Source: Anaerolineales bacterium UBA2395
GTDB lineage: Bacteria > Chloroflexota > Anaerolineae > Anaerolineales > Villigracilaceae
Direction: 5' to 3'
Length of the DNA: 64,000 nt
Assembly (NCBI GenBank): GCA_002343775.1
Contig: DDSH01000007.1
Coordinates: 153,603 to 217,602 of the forward strand
The position numbers and the translations under genes were made by a program. Below the pieces are notes generated by a model. That model did not search any database. It was not told where the DNA came from and was given only the letters and a program-made list of their open reading frames with translations. Positions 24,997 to 34,425 of the stretch are shown here, in pieces; within the stretch, counting starts at the first letter, position 1, and each line of letters opens with the position of its first letter.

Positions 24997-25821
24997 CTAT
25001 TTTTCCGCTAACTCATCCGCGCGTTCCGGAATGGTGAAATTCTTAATGGTAGTAGCATCCACCAAACCGGGGAGAAATCGGTTGAGAAACACGGTGACAC
25101 TCCACAGCCAGGGGATGACCCACATGCGGCGCGGACGGCGCACCAGTTTTACCACAGCTTTCCCTACTTGTTCAGCCGTCAACAACATGAATTTGGGTGT
25201 GGTGGCTTTTGTTTTGCGCTTGATCCCGGCGTGTTGACCAAACTCCGTCACCACCCCGCCGGGGTAAATGAGCGAGATATGGATACCCCACGGCTTGACT
25301 TCACGCCGCAAGGCTTCTGAGAATCCGTGCACGGCATGTTTGGATGCGGCATAAATGGTGTAGGTCGGTGTACCCACCAATCCCGCCATCGAGCACATAT
25401 TGATAATGCTTCCGCTTCGCTGTCGGATCATCAGCGGCAGTACCTGACGGGTGGTTTGGATCACTCCCATCACATTGACATCGATCTGAGCTTGGATGTC
25501 CTTCACCGGGTCGAGATTTTCAAGCCAGTCCAAACGACCAAACCCGGCATTATTGACCAGAACATCAATGCGCCCAAACCGCTCAATGGTCTGCGTCACC
25601 AGTTTTTGAATATCCTCCAGTTTGGACAGGTCCGCCTGCACGACCAACGCGCTTGCCCCTGTGCCCAGCGATTTGATCTCCTGCGCAAGCGACTCCAGCT
25701 TATCCACGCGGCGGGCAGCCAGCACGACCAAGGCACCCTCACGCCCAAACTCACGTGCCGCCGCCTCACCGATCCCGGACGATGCGCCAGTGACAATAAC
25801 CACTTTCCCTTTAATGTCCAT
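24997..25821 (-). CDS. Short-chain dehydrogenase/reductase
   Basis: A 274-residue classical SDR. TGASSGIG (residues 11-18) binds the cofactor; AARR follows the second strand, suggesting NADP(H) preference. NNAGFG, a serine in SIINMCSMAG and YAASK complete the catalytic set. A hydrophobic C-terminal part (WVIPWLWSVTVFLNRFLPG) suggests membrane association, as in ketone or retinol reductases of this subgroup. Start 25821 follows AAGGAG. The substrate is unknown. Confidence 0.9.
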   Translation of the reverse strand: MDIKGKVVIVTGASSGIGEAAAREFGREGALVVLAARRVDKLESLAQEIKSLGTGASALVVQADLSKLEDIQKLVTQTIERFGRIDVLVNNAGFGRLDWLENLDPVKDIQAQIDVNVMGVIQTTRQVLPLMIRQRSGSIINMCSMAGLVGTPTYTIYAASKHAVHGFSEALRREVKPWGIHISLIYPGGVVTEFGQHAGIKRKTKATTPKFMLLTAEQVGKAVVKLVRRPRRMWVIPWLWSVTVFLNRFLPGLVDATTIKNFTIPERADELAEK

Positions 25822-25834
25822 ATCTTTCTCCTTT

Positions 25835-26830
25835 TTACGGACCCCAACGGGGCTGGTAATCGCAATAATCATTTTCTGTCAGGCGGCGCACATCTGTCCC
25901 GTCCACGCGCATGATGTAAATCTCACAGCCGTGGTCTTCCCTGTAGTTATCGAAATAGGATGTAAACGCCACCCACTGACCATCGGGCGAAATAGACGGT
26001 CCCTGCGAGTTGCCGCCGGTGGGCGTCAACATGCGTGCATCGCTGCCGTCCGCCTTCATGATGAAGATGTCGCGATTCCACGGCTGACCGGAATATGTGA
26101 CAAGGAAACTCCCATCCGGCGACCAATCGCTTCTTCCCCGGACTGCGGGCAGGTCGCTGACCTTTTGCAATTCACTCCCATCAAGTTTGATCCTGTAAAG
26201 CTGAATGGCGCCCTGCATATCTGATGCGAACAAAATGAACTTCCCATCTGGTGACCAGGTTGGGTCCCAGCCGAAAGCGTTAGCGATGGGACGTGGATTC
26301 GTCCCATCACGATTCATCAACCAGATTTGATTTGAACTCGCAGTGGAAAGTTTGAAGGCAATCCATTCGCCATTCGGGGAGATTTCCGGTCCGTTGAGAT
26401 TGCCAAGCCGGTCGGTTAATTGTGTCACATTTCCCGAGGCAATGTCCATTTCGTAGATCTCGTAGATGTTCGGCTCCCGAAAGGACGCATAGACCACACT
26501 GTTCCCATCCGGCGACATGGATGGGTAGTAATGCTGGCGTGTACTATCCGTGGTCAGGCGACGAAACCCGGTCCCATCGGCGTTGGTGATGCAGATCTGA
26601 TTGCTCGCCTGCACTTTGAAGATCTGACAGACGAACGCAATTTTCCCGGTGGGCTCGCCAATGGACGAGATCGGCAGGCTGGGCTGGGGGGTGGCATCCA
26701 CCGTCAGCGGGGTGGCGGCTGATAAAGTGGCAAACAGGTTTGGGGTCGGGGTGGAAGCGGCTGGCAGGTTGCAGGCTTCCAGAAAGATGATGGCAGTCGT
26801 CCACAAGAAAAAATATCGAAAATTCTTCAT
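25835..26830 (-). CDS. TolB-like beta-propeller lipoprotein
   Basis: A 331-residue lipoprotein: the signal peptide ends in FLEAC, followed by a Thr/Pro-rich linker (about 25-45) and a propeller built from six or seven PD40-type repeats. Each repeat carries a variant of SPDG..VVYAS or SPDGKFILFAS with DG and G-x-x-W strands, as in TolB and DPP-IV-like propellers. It is likely exposed on the outer side of the membrane; no function is apparent. It lies directly downstream of the RNase P RNA gene on the same strand. Confidence 0.85.
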   Translation of the reverse strand: MKNFRYFFLWTTAIIFLEACNLPAASTPTPNLFATLSAATPLTVDATPQPSLPISSIGEPTGKIAFVCQIFKVQASNQICITNADGTGFRRLTTDSTRQHYYPSMSPDGNSVVYASFREPNIYEIYEMDIASGNVTQLTDRLGNLNGPEISPNGEWIAFKLSTASSNQIWLMNRDGTNPRPIANAFGWDPTWSPDGKFILFASDMQGAIQLYRIKLDGSELQKVSDLPAVRGRSDWSPDGSFLVTYSGQPWNRDIFIMKADGSDARMLTPTGGNSQGPSISPDGQWVAFTSYFDNYREDHGCEIYIMRVDGTDVRRLTENDYCDYQPRWGP

Positions 26831-26843
26831 AACAATAAAGATC

Positions 26844-27301
26844 CCTCAGGCTGGTCTATAAGCCGCATTCTGTCCGGCGGACGCCCGTGCGGGCAGTCCG
26901 CTTGTGCAGTCATCTCTCTGGGCGGTGCGTCGCCGCGCCGCTCGATGCAGCCTACCCGGAGCTGACCTTTCCCACGGTTGGGAAAGGCACGTATGGAGAC
27001 GAGCAGCCTCCCATCGTCCACAGACGAAATCGCTCCTGCTTGGCCTTGCTCCCGGCGGGGGTTACCTGGCCACGCGCATTACTGCGCGCGCCGGTGGTCT
27101 CTTACACCACCTTTTCACCATCACGATCCCACGCCCGGTAGGGCGGAGGGACGCTGTTTGTTTCTGTGGCCCTTGTCCGGCAGGTTCACGCCTCTCGGCG
27201 GTTTCCCCACCCCGGGTGCTATCCGACGCCGTGCTCTATAGGAGTGCGGACTTTCCTCGATCCCGTCAACGCAGGACCGCGACTGCCCGACCAGCCTGAG
27301 G
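26844..27301 (-). ncRNA. rnpB: RNase P RNA, bacterial class A
   Basis: Catalytic RNA that matures tRNA 5' ends. On minus the 5' end CCTCAGGCTGGTC pairs with GACCAGCCTGAGG at the 3' end (P1). The conserved GAGGAAAGTCCGCACTCC (CR-I/P4), GGTAACCCC, and ACAGAATGCGGCTTATAG (CR-V) are all present in order. The length of about 458 bases is at the upper end for a class A RNA, with extended P12 and P3 regions. Confidence 0.95.
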
Positions 27302-27308
27302 TATTTGC

Positions 27309-27337
27309 ATGATACACGCGGAAAGTGGGAGAGTCAA
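27309..27337 (-). promoter_or_regulatory. rnpB promoter
   Basis: On minus, TTGACT (complement of 27332-27337), a 17-base spacer and TATCAT (complement of 27309-27314) place the start of transcription close to 27302. Confidence 0.85.
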
Positions 27338-27375
27338 CGCTCCAAAGGTGGACATTTCAAGAAAAGACATTAAAA

Positions 27376-27405
27376 TTGGAACGTGAGCATTCTGAACGAC
27401 ATAAT
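27376..27405 (+). promoter_or_regulatory. Probable coaE promoter
   Basis: TTGGAA (27376-27381) and CATAAT (27400-27405), 18 bases apart, ahead of a TTG start with AGAGGAA as ribosome binding site. Confidence 0.5.
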
Positions 27406-27421
27406 CTAAAGAGGAACCCCC

Positions 27422-28564
27422 TTGAGCAACCTGTCTGGAAAATTCATCATTGGACTGACCGGCAACATCGCAACAGGCAAGAGCGTGGTGCGCCGTATGC
27501 TGGAGCATTTGGGTGCATATACCATCGATGCAGATGCGCTCACTCATCGCGCCTACTCGAAGGGTGCGCCTGGTTATCAGCAGGTCATCGACGGGTTTGG
27601 CAGGTGGATCGTCAACAAAGACGGTGAAGTGGATCGCAAGAAATTGGGCAACCTGGTCTTCAACGACCCGGAAGCCATGAAACAATTGGAAGCCATCGTC
27701 CACCCGTTGGTGCGGCAGGCGACAGAGATCCTTGCTTCACGCGCCACCCAACCCGTCGTCGTGATCGAAGCGATCAAACTGCTCGAGGGCGAACTGCGCA
27801 ATGTGTGCAATTCCATCTGGGTGACGAACGCACCTGAAGTCATCCAGATCGAACGTCTGATGCGCAAGCGCGGTTTCACGCGCGATCAGGCGCGCGAACG
27901 AATCCACATGCAGTCGGCGCAGAGCGCAAAGGTGGCAGTGGCGAACATCGTCATCACCAACACGGGTTCGTACGAAGACCTGTGGAAGCAGGTCAGCGAG
28001 GCATGGAAGGAGGTCATCCCCGGCGCGAAAGAGGCACCGGTGGAGACCATCACTGTGAAGAAACCGATCAGCGGCGAGTTGACGGTTCATCGTGGAAAGC
28101 CAAAGAATGCCAGCGCCATCGCGGAACTGATCACACGCCTGAGCAAAGGCAAGGTCACGCTGACCGCCTCGGATGTGATGGAGAATTTTGGCGACAAAGC
28201 CTACATGTTGCTTCAGCAAGACGGCAACCTGGTGGGCGTGGCTGGCTGGCAGGTGGAAAATCTGGTGACACGCACCTCTGATATTTTCCTTGAAAATTCG
28301 CTGGAGAAGGAAAAAGCGCTGGAAATTCTCGTCAAAGGTGTGGAGAACGCCTCCAGCGAACTGCAAAGCGAGGCATCCCTGCTCTTTGTGATGAACGAAT
28401 TGTCGGGTCAGGATGCGCTCTGGCAAAAACTTGGATACGAAAAACGTACACCCGAAACCCTCGGCGTGCAAGCCTGGCAGGATGCCGCCATCGAATCCAC
28501 CCCCGCAGGAAGCGCTCTCTTCTTCAAACAATTACGCCAGGATCGCGTCCTGCGACCCATATAA
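27422..28564 (+). CDS. coaE: Dephospho-CoA kinase with a C-terminal acetyltransferase-like domain
   Basis: Last enzyme of coenzyme A biosynthesis, here 380 residues rather than about 200. Residues 1-200 are CoaE: P-loop GLTGNIATGKS (11-21), DADALTHRAY, and the lid with RLMRKRGFTRDQARERIHMQ. A Lys/Thr-rich linker leads to a further 165 residues including DGNLVGVAGWQVENLVTRTSDIFL and a helix-strand series ending LGYEKRTPETLGVQAW, which fits a GNAT fold. The start is TTG, with AGAGGAA upstream and a conserved KFIIGLTGN start. The extra domain may regulate CoA level or acetylate a partner (inference). Confidence 0.85.
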   Translation: MSNLSGKFIIGLTGNIATGKSVVRRMLEHLGAYTIDADALTHRAYSKGAPGYQQVIDGFGRWIVNKDGEVDRKKLGNLVFNDPEAMKQLEAIVHPLVRQATEILASRATQPVVVIEAIKLLEGELRNVCNSIWVTNAPEVIQIERLMRKRGFTRDQARERIHMQSAQSAKVAVANIVITNTGSYEDLWKQVSEAWKEVIPGAKEAPVETITVKKPISGELTVHRGKPKNASAIAELITRLSKGKVTLTASDVMENFGDKAYMLLQQDGNLVGVAGWQVENLVTRTSDIFLENSLEKEKALEILVKGVENASSELQSEASLLFVMNELSGQDALWQKLGYEKRTPETLGVQAWQDAAIESTPAGSALFFKQLRQDRVLRPI

Positions 28565-28639
28565 GGGTAGGCTTCGGCATTCGGCAATCGGTTCGATCCC
28601 CTGCCAGGTTGCCGCGGTTGAGACCCAACCCAAATTACT

Positions 28640-29512
28640 GTGACTGAATTCCTGAACAACCTCTTCTTTATATTTCAACGCATCAGCTGGATGAGCGTGC
28701 TAGACATTCTGCTCGTCACGCTGATTTTCTTTGCGTTGTTATATTCCCTGCGCGATACACAGGCAATGGCTTTACTGCGCGGGATGATCCTGCTGGTGGT
28801 GGCGCTCATCCTTTTGACAAGCCTGGTGGAGTTGCCCGCATTTTCATGGATCGCACAGAATTCGCTGCCCGCCTTGTTGCTTGCCCTGCCGGTCATTTTC
28901 GCCCCCGAAATTCGGCGGACTCTCGAACGCCTCGGTCGTGCCGGGACCTTTTTGCCTGCTTCCGTTAAAACAGCCGACCAGTCGCTGGAAGAGACCATCC
29001 ATGCCGTCGTGAGCGCCACAGCGAGACTCTCCGCCCGCCAGCACGGCGCTCTGATCGTCATGCAACGGCTGGATAATCTCGATGAATTTGCCCAAACCGG
29101 CGTGCAACTGAACGCCAAGGTGACACCCGAATTGCTGCTGCAAATCTTCTACCCGAATACCCCCCTGCACGATGGCGGCGCGATCATCGTCAACTCAAGG
29201 GTGGTCGCGGCTGCCTGTGTGCTCCCGCTTTCCGCAAGCGGAATCCTGAACCGCACGCCCGAGCGTCAGATGGGGCTTCGACACCGCGCTGCATTGGGCA
29301 CCTCGGAAGCCAGTGACGCCATTGCCATTGTTGTCTCGGAGGAAACGGGCGGCATTTCCATTGCCCACGCTGGTAGAATGTTACGCCGCCTCGACCCGGA
29401 ACGGCTGGAGAATATTCTGACAGCCTTTTTCCGCCCAAGTGGCAGGGAAAATAAACCGAATTTCTTTGCGAGGATCCTTTCAGCTATCTCGCAACGGGAA
29501 AAAGATAAATAA
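28640..29512 (+). CDS. cdaA: Diadenylate cyclase CdaA
   Basis: Makes the second messenger c-di-AMP from two ATP. The 290-residue protein has three N-terminal membrane helices (about 20-90) and a DAC domain. PLHDGGAIIV (176-185) carries the DGA-type catalytic motif with one extra glycine, and GLRHRAALG (212-220) carries RHR. SEETGGIS closes the nucleotide pocket. The start is GTG. The stop overlaps the cdaR start by one base, the usual cdaAR arrangement. In many bacteria c-di-AMP controls potassium and osmotic balance, which is the likely role here. Confidence 0.95.
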   Translation: MTEFLNNLFFIFQRISWMSVLDILLVTLIFFALLYSLRDTQAMALLRGMILLVVALILLTSLVELPAFSWIAQNSLPALLLALPVIFAPEIRRTLERLGRAGTFLPASVKTADQSLEETIHAVVSATARLSARQHGALIVMQRLDNLDEFAQTGVQLNAKVTPELLLQIFYPNTPLHDGGAIIVNSRVVAAACVLPLSASGILNRTPERQMGLRHRAALGTSEASDAIAIVVSEETGGISIAHAGRMLRRLDPERLENILTAFFRPSGRENKPNFFARILSAISQREKDK

Positions 29513-30777
29513 TGTTTCGCTGGATCGCTCAAAATTATCGGACGTTCTTATGGGCATTTGCGCTGGCAGTTGCCGTGTGGATCTCTGCTGTCACCTCGGC
29601 AGATCCCGACGAAATGCGTACGCTTCCATCCCCCATTCCGATCCAGATCATCGGTCAGGCATCCAATCTGGTCATGAGCACCGACATCCCCAAGGAGGTG
29701 GAGGTTACGCTGCGCGCGCCAAGCTCCGTCTGGGATCTGATCGAAGCAGACCCGCAGCTGGTACGCGCAATTCTCGATCTTTCCAGCATGAGTTCCGGCG
29801 AGCATGTTGTAGAATTGCAAATTCAGATCGATGCCCGTCCAATACAGATCGTGTCGGTTGCACCGCGCGCGGTCACGTTCACACTTGAGCCACTGACAAC
29901 AAAAACACTCGATGTAGACCTCAGCATCTCCGGCGAAGCCGCCATTGGCTACCAGGTTGGGGATGCAACGATCGAGCCGGGAGAAGTTGTGATTGCAGGC
30001 GCTCAGTCTCAGGTCGAGAAAGTGGCACGTGTCCGCATCTCTGCCGACTTGAACGGCATCCGCGAGAATTTTGACCAGACACTCAATGTCGAAATTCTCG
30101 ATGCGAACGGGGAACCCGTTGAAGGGGTGACCGTCTCACCGGCAGCCATCCAGGTGACCCTGCCGGTCAGCCAGCAGGGCGGGTATCGGGATGTGGCGGT
30201 GAAGATCACCATCATCGGGCGCGTGGCGAGCGGATACCGCCTGACAGACCTTTCCGTTTTTCCGCCAGTCGTGACGGTCTATTCAACCGACCCAGACCTC
30301 GTCAGCAGCCTGCCGGGTGTGGTGGAAACCCAGCCGCTGGATTTGCAAAGCGCACAGGACAACATCAATACACGCCTGACGCTCAACCTTCCACCAGGCG
30401 TTTCCATCATCGGCGAGCAAACGGTGCTGGTGCAAGCCGGGGTTTCGCCCATCGAAGGCAGCGTGACCCTTGCGGGAGAACTCATCGAGATCGTCGGGCT
30501 CGAAAATGGTTTGAGCGCACAAGTGTCTCCCGTCAGCGTGGATGTGATCCTTTCCGGTCCGCTGCCGCTGCTGGATTCGCTCACGCGCCAGTCAGTCCGC
30601 GCCACCGTAGACCTGACCGGTCTCTCGGTAGGCACGCATCAGGTTACACCCAAAGTGGAGGTTTTGATCTCCGATATTGTGGTAGAGTCGATCCTCCCGA
30701 ATACCATTGAAGTGGTGATCACCGAGATCCAGGCAACGACGCCAACTCCCACGTCCTCACCCACGCCAAGACCATAA
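29512..30777 (+). CDS. cdaR: YbbR-domain regulator CdaR
   Basis: Extracytoplasmic regulator of CdaA, 421 residues. One N-terminal membrane segment (about 8-28) anchors it, and the remainder consists of four YbbR repeats of about 85-95 residues. They are visible by repeated strands such as VEVTLRAPSSVWD, VEVTIRGPSS-like VTVYSTDPDLV, and VDVILSGPLPLL. A Thr/Pro tail ends the protein. It is coupled to cdaA by stop-start overlap. The regulator-cyclase pairing is well known in Firmicutes and is taken as equivalent here. Confidence 0.92.
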   Translation: MFRWIAQNYRTFLWAFALAVAVWISAVTSADPDEMRTLPSPIPIQIIGQASNLVMSTDIPKEVEVTLRAPSSVWDLIEADPQLVRAILDLSSMSSGEHVVELQIQIDARPIQIVSVAPRAVTFTLEPLTTKTLDVDLSISGEAAIGYQVGDATIEPGEVVIAGAQSQVEKVARVRISADLNGIRENFDQTLNVEILDANGEPVEGVTVSPAAIQVTLPVSQQGGYRDVAVKITIIGRVASGYRLTDLSVFPPVVTVYSTDPDLVSSLPGVVETQPLDLQSAQDNINTRLTLNLPPGVSIIGEQTVLVQAGVSPIEGSVTLAGELIEIVGLENGLSAQVSPVSVDVILSGPLPLLDSLTRQSVRATVDLTGLSVGTHQVTPKVEVLISDIVVESILPNTIEVVITEIQATTPTPTSSPTPRP

Positions 30778-30790
30778 AGAAACGAAAAAC

Positions 30791-32155
30791 ATGAAACCAA
30801 TTGTTGCACTTGTAGGCAGACCCAACGTCGGCAAATCGACCCTTTTCAACCGCCTTGTCGGCGAACGCATGGCGATCGTGGACGACACCCCAGGCACCAC
30901 CCGTGACCGCCTATTTGGCGATGCGGATTGGAATGGGCGCGTCTTTACCGTGATCGATACCGGCGGCATCGACCCAACCCACGGCGGTCGGACTCCGCTC
31001 TCAGTGGGGTCCGCCGAATTTATCAGTGACATCCGCATCCAAGCGCAAGCCGCCATTCAGGAAGCCGATGCGGTGCTCTTCATCACCGACGGCGAAACCG
31101 GCGTAACAGAGCCAGACCGCGAGGTGGCGGAAATCCTGCGCCGCATGCAGAGGAAACAATCGGATGGCACGTTCCAGCCGCCGATCTTTTTGGCGGTGAA
31201 CAAATGTGAGTCGCGTGAACGACGCGATAGCGCCTCTGAGTTTTATGAGCTGGGTTTGGGTGATCCTTACCCCATCTCTGCCATTCATGGCACCGATACT
31301 GGTGATCTGCTGGATGCGCTCATCAACGCCCTGCCCGAGCAAAAAGAAGACGAGCAGGATGAATCAATCAAGATCGCCATTGTCGGCAAGCCGAATGCGG
31401 GCAAGTCCAGTTTGTTGAACAAGCTCGTCGGCGAGGAACGGGTCATCGTCAGCCCCATTGCAGGAACGACGCGGGATGCGATCGATATGCAATATGAATA
31501 TGACGGCTTGCCCATTACCCTCATCGACACGGCAGGGATACGCCGGCGCGGCAAGATCGAAAAAGGCGTGGAGGAATACAGCGTCATCCGTTCGTTCAAG
31601 GCAATCGAACGCGCGGATGTGGCACTGCTGATGATCGATGCGACCACAGGGATCACCGCACAGGATGCGCACATCGCAGGCTTCATCAAGGACGAATGGA
31701 AATCTTGTGTGGTGCTGGTCAACAAATGGGATGCCATCGAAAAGGACGGCACGACCATGGACGCCTACACCGCAAAGATCCTCAACGACCTGAACTTCAT
31801 GTCGTATGTGCCCATCCTTTACATCTCCGCCAAGACAGGTCAGCGTGTGGATCAGGTGATGCCGATGGCGTTGCGTGTGCAGGAAGAACGGCTTGCCCGA
31901 CTGACAACCTCCAAGATCAACGAGATTATCCACAAGGCGCAGGATGCCCACCCCCACCCAAGCCATGCGGGACGAGCGCTGAAGATGTTCTACGGCACGC
32001 AAGTCCGTAGTGACCCGCCGACCTTCATGATCTACGTCAACGAACCATCGCTGATGCACTTCACGTATTTGCGTTACCTTGAGAATCAAATCCGCGCAGA
32101 ATACGGGTTTTTAGGCACGCCCGTTCGCATCATCACAAAAGGAAGAAGGGAATGA
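30791..32155 (+). CDS. der: Ribosome-assembly GTPase Der (EngA)
   Basis: Double-GTPase needed for maturation of the 50S subunit, 454 residues. The first G domain has GRPNVGKST, DTPGTTRD, DTGG and NKCE; the second has GKPNAGKSS, TTRDAID, DTAGIRR and NKWD. The C-terminal KH-like domain (about 370-454) includes FMIYVNEPSLMHFTYLRYLENQIR. It lies 13 bases after cdaR and may be read from the same promoter. Confidence 0.97.
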   Translation: MKPIVALVGRPNVGKSTLFNRLVGERMAIVDDTPGTTRDRLFGDADWNGRVFTVIDTGGIDPTHGGRTPLSVGSAEFISDIRIQAQAAIQEADAVLFITDGETGVTEPDREVAEILRRMQRKQSDGTFQPPIFLAVNKCESRERRDSASEFYELGLGDPYPISAIHGTDTGDLLDALINALPEQKEDEQDESIKIAIVGKPNAGKSSLLNKLVGEERVIVSPIAGTTRDAIDMQYEYDGLPITLIDTAGIRRRGKIEKGVEEYSVIRSFKAIERADVALLMIDATTGITAQDAHIAGFIKDEWKSCVVLVNKWDAIEKDGTTMDAYTAKILNDLNFMSYVPILYISAKTGQRVDQVMPMALRVQEERLARLTTSKINEIIHKAQDAHPHPSHAGRALKMFYGTQVRSDPPTFMIYVNEPSLMHFTYLRYLENQIRAEYGFLGTPVRIITKGRRE

Positions 32156-32195
32156 TCGGAGACGATATGGGAACAACCTCCTCATTCAAACCACG

Positions 32196-32579
32196 ATGAA
32201 CAATAAAGCCATTCTCATCCTCGGCGATGTACTCGCCATTGCCATTCTCACGGTCATCGGCTTTGCCACACACGGCGAAACGGATCTTTCCTACCTGCCT
32301 CGTATGGCGGCTTCGTTCCTTCCGGTCATGTTTGCCTGGTTCATTCTTGCGCCCTGGTTCGGCTTGTTCGATCAAACGATCATCGCCAACCCAAGGAATC
32401 TATGGCGTATTGCGCTCGCCATGCTATTTGCTGCACCGCTCGCCACCACACTACGCGCGGTATGGCTTGGCTCCGCCGCTCTGCCGCTGTTCACCTTCGT
32501 ATTGGGAAGCACCAGTGCGGCAGGGATGATCCTTTGGCGATGGGTATACATCCTCATTGCAAAGCGTACGACAAAGTAA
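32196..32579 (+). CDS. DUF3054 family membrane protein
   Basis: A 127-residue protein with four hydrophobic segments (about 5-23, 35-55, 68-88, 93-118). The first helix carries GDVLAIAILTVIGF, followed by THGE, and a later PWFG precedes a hydrophobic run. This pattern (GDxxA..., H/G box, PWF) is that of DUF3054, whose function is unknown. It lies 40 bases downstream of der. Confidence 0.8.
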   Translation: MNNKAILILGDVLAIAILTVIGFATHGETDLSYLPRMAASFLPVMFAWFILAPWFGLFDQTIIANPRNLWRIALAMLFAAPLATTLRAVWLGSAALPLFTFVLGSTSAAGMILWRWVYILIAKRTTK

Positions 32580-32599
32580 TCACTTTCAAACAAAGCGGG

Positions 32600-32605
32600 T
32601 AAAAT
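32600..32605 (+). promoter_or_regulatory. -10 box of the ECF sigma gene
   Basis: TAAAAT lies six bases before the ATG at 32612, again the spacing of a leaderless mRNA. Confidence 0.5.
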
Positions 32606-32611
32606 ACGTGT

Positions 32612-33220
32612 ATGGACGAAACCGCGCTTATCACATCGGCACAAAGCGGCGATCTGGATGCGTTCAACACCCTGATCCTTCATTATCAAGATTCCGTTTT
32701 CAATACCGCATTGCGAATACTGGGGGATGAAGATCAGGCACAAGACGCTGCACAGGAAGCATTTATTTCCGCCTTCAAGAGCATCACCTCCTTTCGAGGC
32801 GGCTCCTTCAAAGCTTGGATCCTGCGCACGGTCACCAACGCCTGCTACGACGAGCTGCGCCGTCAAAAGCGCCGCCCCACCACCCCGCTCGAACCGGAAA
32901 CCAGCGATGGCGAAGAAATGGACTCGCCCAAATGGCTGGCAGATTCGAGCATGACACCCGACCAAAAAGCCGAAGCCGACGAACTCGAACACGCCATTCA
33001 ACACTGCCTCGACGCCCTCCCGACAGAGTTCCGAACTGTGGTCGTACTGGCAGATATTCAAGGCATGGATTACACCGAAGTCGCCACCGCCTCTCGCGTT
33101 CCACTGGGCACCATCAAAAGCCGGCTCGCGCGCGCGCGATTAAGATTGCGTGAATGTTTGCGTTCGTTCGAGGAACTTTTACCCGCTTCCTTTCGTCTGG
33201 AAAGCGAGAGTACCCGATGA
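32612..33220 (+). CDS. ECF RNA polymerase sigma factor (SigW/RpoE-like)
   Basis: A 202-residue sigma-70 family factor with only regions 2 and 4. Region 2 (about 10-80) includes LDAFNTLILHYQDSVFNTALRILGDEDQAQDAAQEAFISAF. Region 4 (about 130-185) includes LPTEFRTVVVLADIQGMDYTEVATASRVPLGTIKSRLARAR. The two are joined by a linker with DELRRQKRR and a Pro/Thr-rich stretch. It overlaps the anti-sigma gene by four bases (ATGA), typical of a sigma/anti-sigma pair. Target genes are unknown. Confidence 0.93.
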   Translation: MDETALITSAQSGDLDAFNTLILHYQDSVFNTALRILGDEDQAQDAAQEAFISAFKSITSFRGGSFKAWILRTVTNACYDELRRQKRRPTTPLEPETSDGEEMDSPKWLADSSMTPDQKAEADELEHAIQHCLDALPTEFRTVVVLADIQGMDYTEVATASRVPLGTIKSRLARARLRLRECLRSFEELLPASFRLESESTR

Positions 33221-33924
33221 AAAATTTCCGTGAGATTGAACATCTCTCCGCTTACCTGGATGGACAGCTTAACCAAGCCGAATCTGCGCGATTGGAATCC
33301 CGCATCAAATCGGACCCGGAGCTTAATTCTGTTTTAAGTGACCTTCGCGCCACCCGCAGCCTGCTTCGCAAACTCCCTGCCCGCAAGGCGCCCCGCAACT
33401 TTACGCTCACCCGCAAAATGGTCGGACTAAAACCGCCGCTACCGCGAACCTATCCATTGTTTCGGCTGGCAACCACCTTCGCAGCAGTTCTATTCCTGCT
33501 TTCATTCTCCGTGAACGCTTTGTCGCCGTATTTCAGTTTTGGCGCAGCCGCCCCTGCATTTGGATACGGAGGCGGGGGAGGTGGCGATGCAACCGCCATG
33601 GAAGAAGCCCCCGCTGCCGAAGAACCCATGATGGAAATGGCTCCGGCTGAAGTAATGGAAACTCCTGCAAGCGACTCCGGCTCTGAAGCGACGGAAGAAT
33701 CCATGCGGAACATGGAAGCCACCCCAGAAGCAGAAATTGCCCCCAAGGACGCGCAACCCGAGGCTACGGCGGAGAGTCAGCCGCAGGAATTGCAGCCCCA
33801 GCCCGAGGTCCAAAATGAAGCGCCGGTTCCCACCTTATGGGTCATCGCCTTTTTGGTCATCGGAGTCCTGAGCGCGCTTGTGATGTGGTTCATGCGTCAA
33901 TCGGCTGCAAGCAAGTGGCGCTAG
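33217..33924 (+). CDS. Anti-sigma factor, membrane-bound
   Basis: A 235-residue partner of the preceding sigma factor. The N-terminus (LSAYLDGQLNQAESARLESRIKSDPEL) is an anti-sigma zinc-finger-like helix bundle of the RsgI/RseA type without cysteines. Two membrane segments (about 83-105 and 208-225) flank a low-complexity outer region rich in Gly, Ala, Glu and Pro. This topology puts the sensor loop outside. It probably releases the sigma factor on envelope stress, possibly after cleavage of the loop. Confidence 0.82.
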   Translation: MKNFREIEHLSAYLDGQLNQAESARLESRIKSDPELNSVLSDLRATRSLLRKLPARKAPRNFTLTRKMVGLKPPLPRTYPLFRLATTFAAVLFLLSFSVNALSPYFSFGAAAPAFGYGGGGGGDATAMEEAPAAEEPMMEMAPAEVMETPASDSGSEATEESMRNMEATPEAEIAPKDAQPEATAESQPQELQPQPEVQNEAPVPTLWVIAFLVIGVLSALVMWFMRQSAASKWR

Positions 33925-33927
33925 CGC

Positions 33928-34419
33928 ATGGCGCGAGATAAGTACTTCAAATTCTGCCCGCGCTGCGCGGCAGAGATGACGCACGAGGATAAGTTTGGCG
34001 CTGTGCGCCCGGTCTGCCCGCAATGCGGGTGGATCTATTTTCAAGACCCGAAGGTTGCTTCGGCGGTTCTGATCGAAGACGGAAACCGTGTGCTGCTGGT
34101 GCGGCGTACCAATGAGCCATTTCGCGGTATGTGGACACTGCCCGCTGGTTTCATCAATGGCGGCGAAGACCCCGCCGAAGCGGCGGCGCGCGAATGTCTC
34201 GAAGAGACTGGGTTGACGGTGCGCATCACCCGAGTGCTGGATGTCATCGCAGGGCGCGAGCACGAGCGCGGCGCGGATTTCATCATTGTCTATGGCGCGG
34301 AGGTGGTCGGCGGCGAAATGATCCCAGCAGATGATGCCGATGCTGTCGAATGGTTCGAGCGAAACAACCTGCCCCCTCTGGCTTTCAGGGCTACTCAGAA
34401 AGTCCTGCTTGACCCGTGA
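33928..34419 (+). CDS. Nudix hydrolase with zinc ribbon
   Basis: A 163-residue protein. The zinc ribbon CPRC (10-13) and CPQC (30-33) is followed by a Nudix domain with the box GFINGGEDPAEAAARECLEETGL, which keeps all catalytic glutamates (REX2EE). This two-part plan is like NADH pyrophosphatase NudC and related enzymes that act on nucleoside diphosphate derivatives, but the SQPWPFPxS motif of NudC is missing, so the substrate is uncertain. It starts three bases after the anti-sigma gene, so it may be in the same operon. Confidence 0.9.
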   Translation: MARDKYFKFCPRCAAEMTHEDKFGAVRPVCPQCGWIYFQDPKVASAVLIEDGNRVLLVRRTNEPFRGMWTLPAGFINGGEDPAEAAARECLEETGLTVRITRVLDVIAGREHERGADFIIVYGAEVVGGEMIPADDADAVEWFERNNLPPLAFRATQKVLLDP

Positions 34420-34425
34420 AGACGT

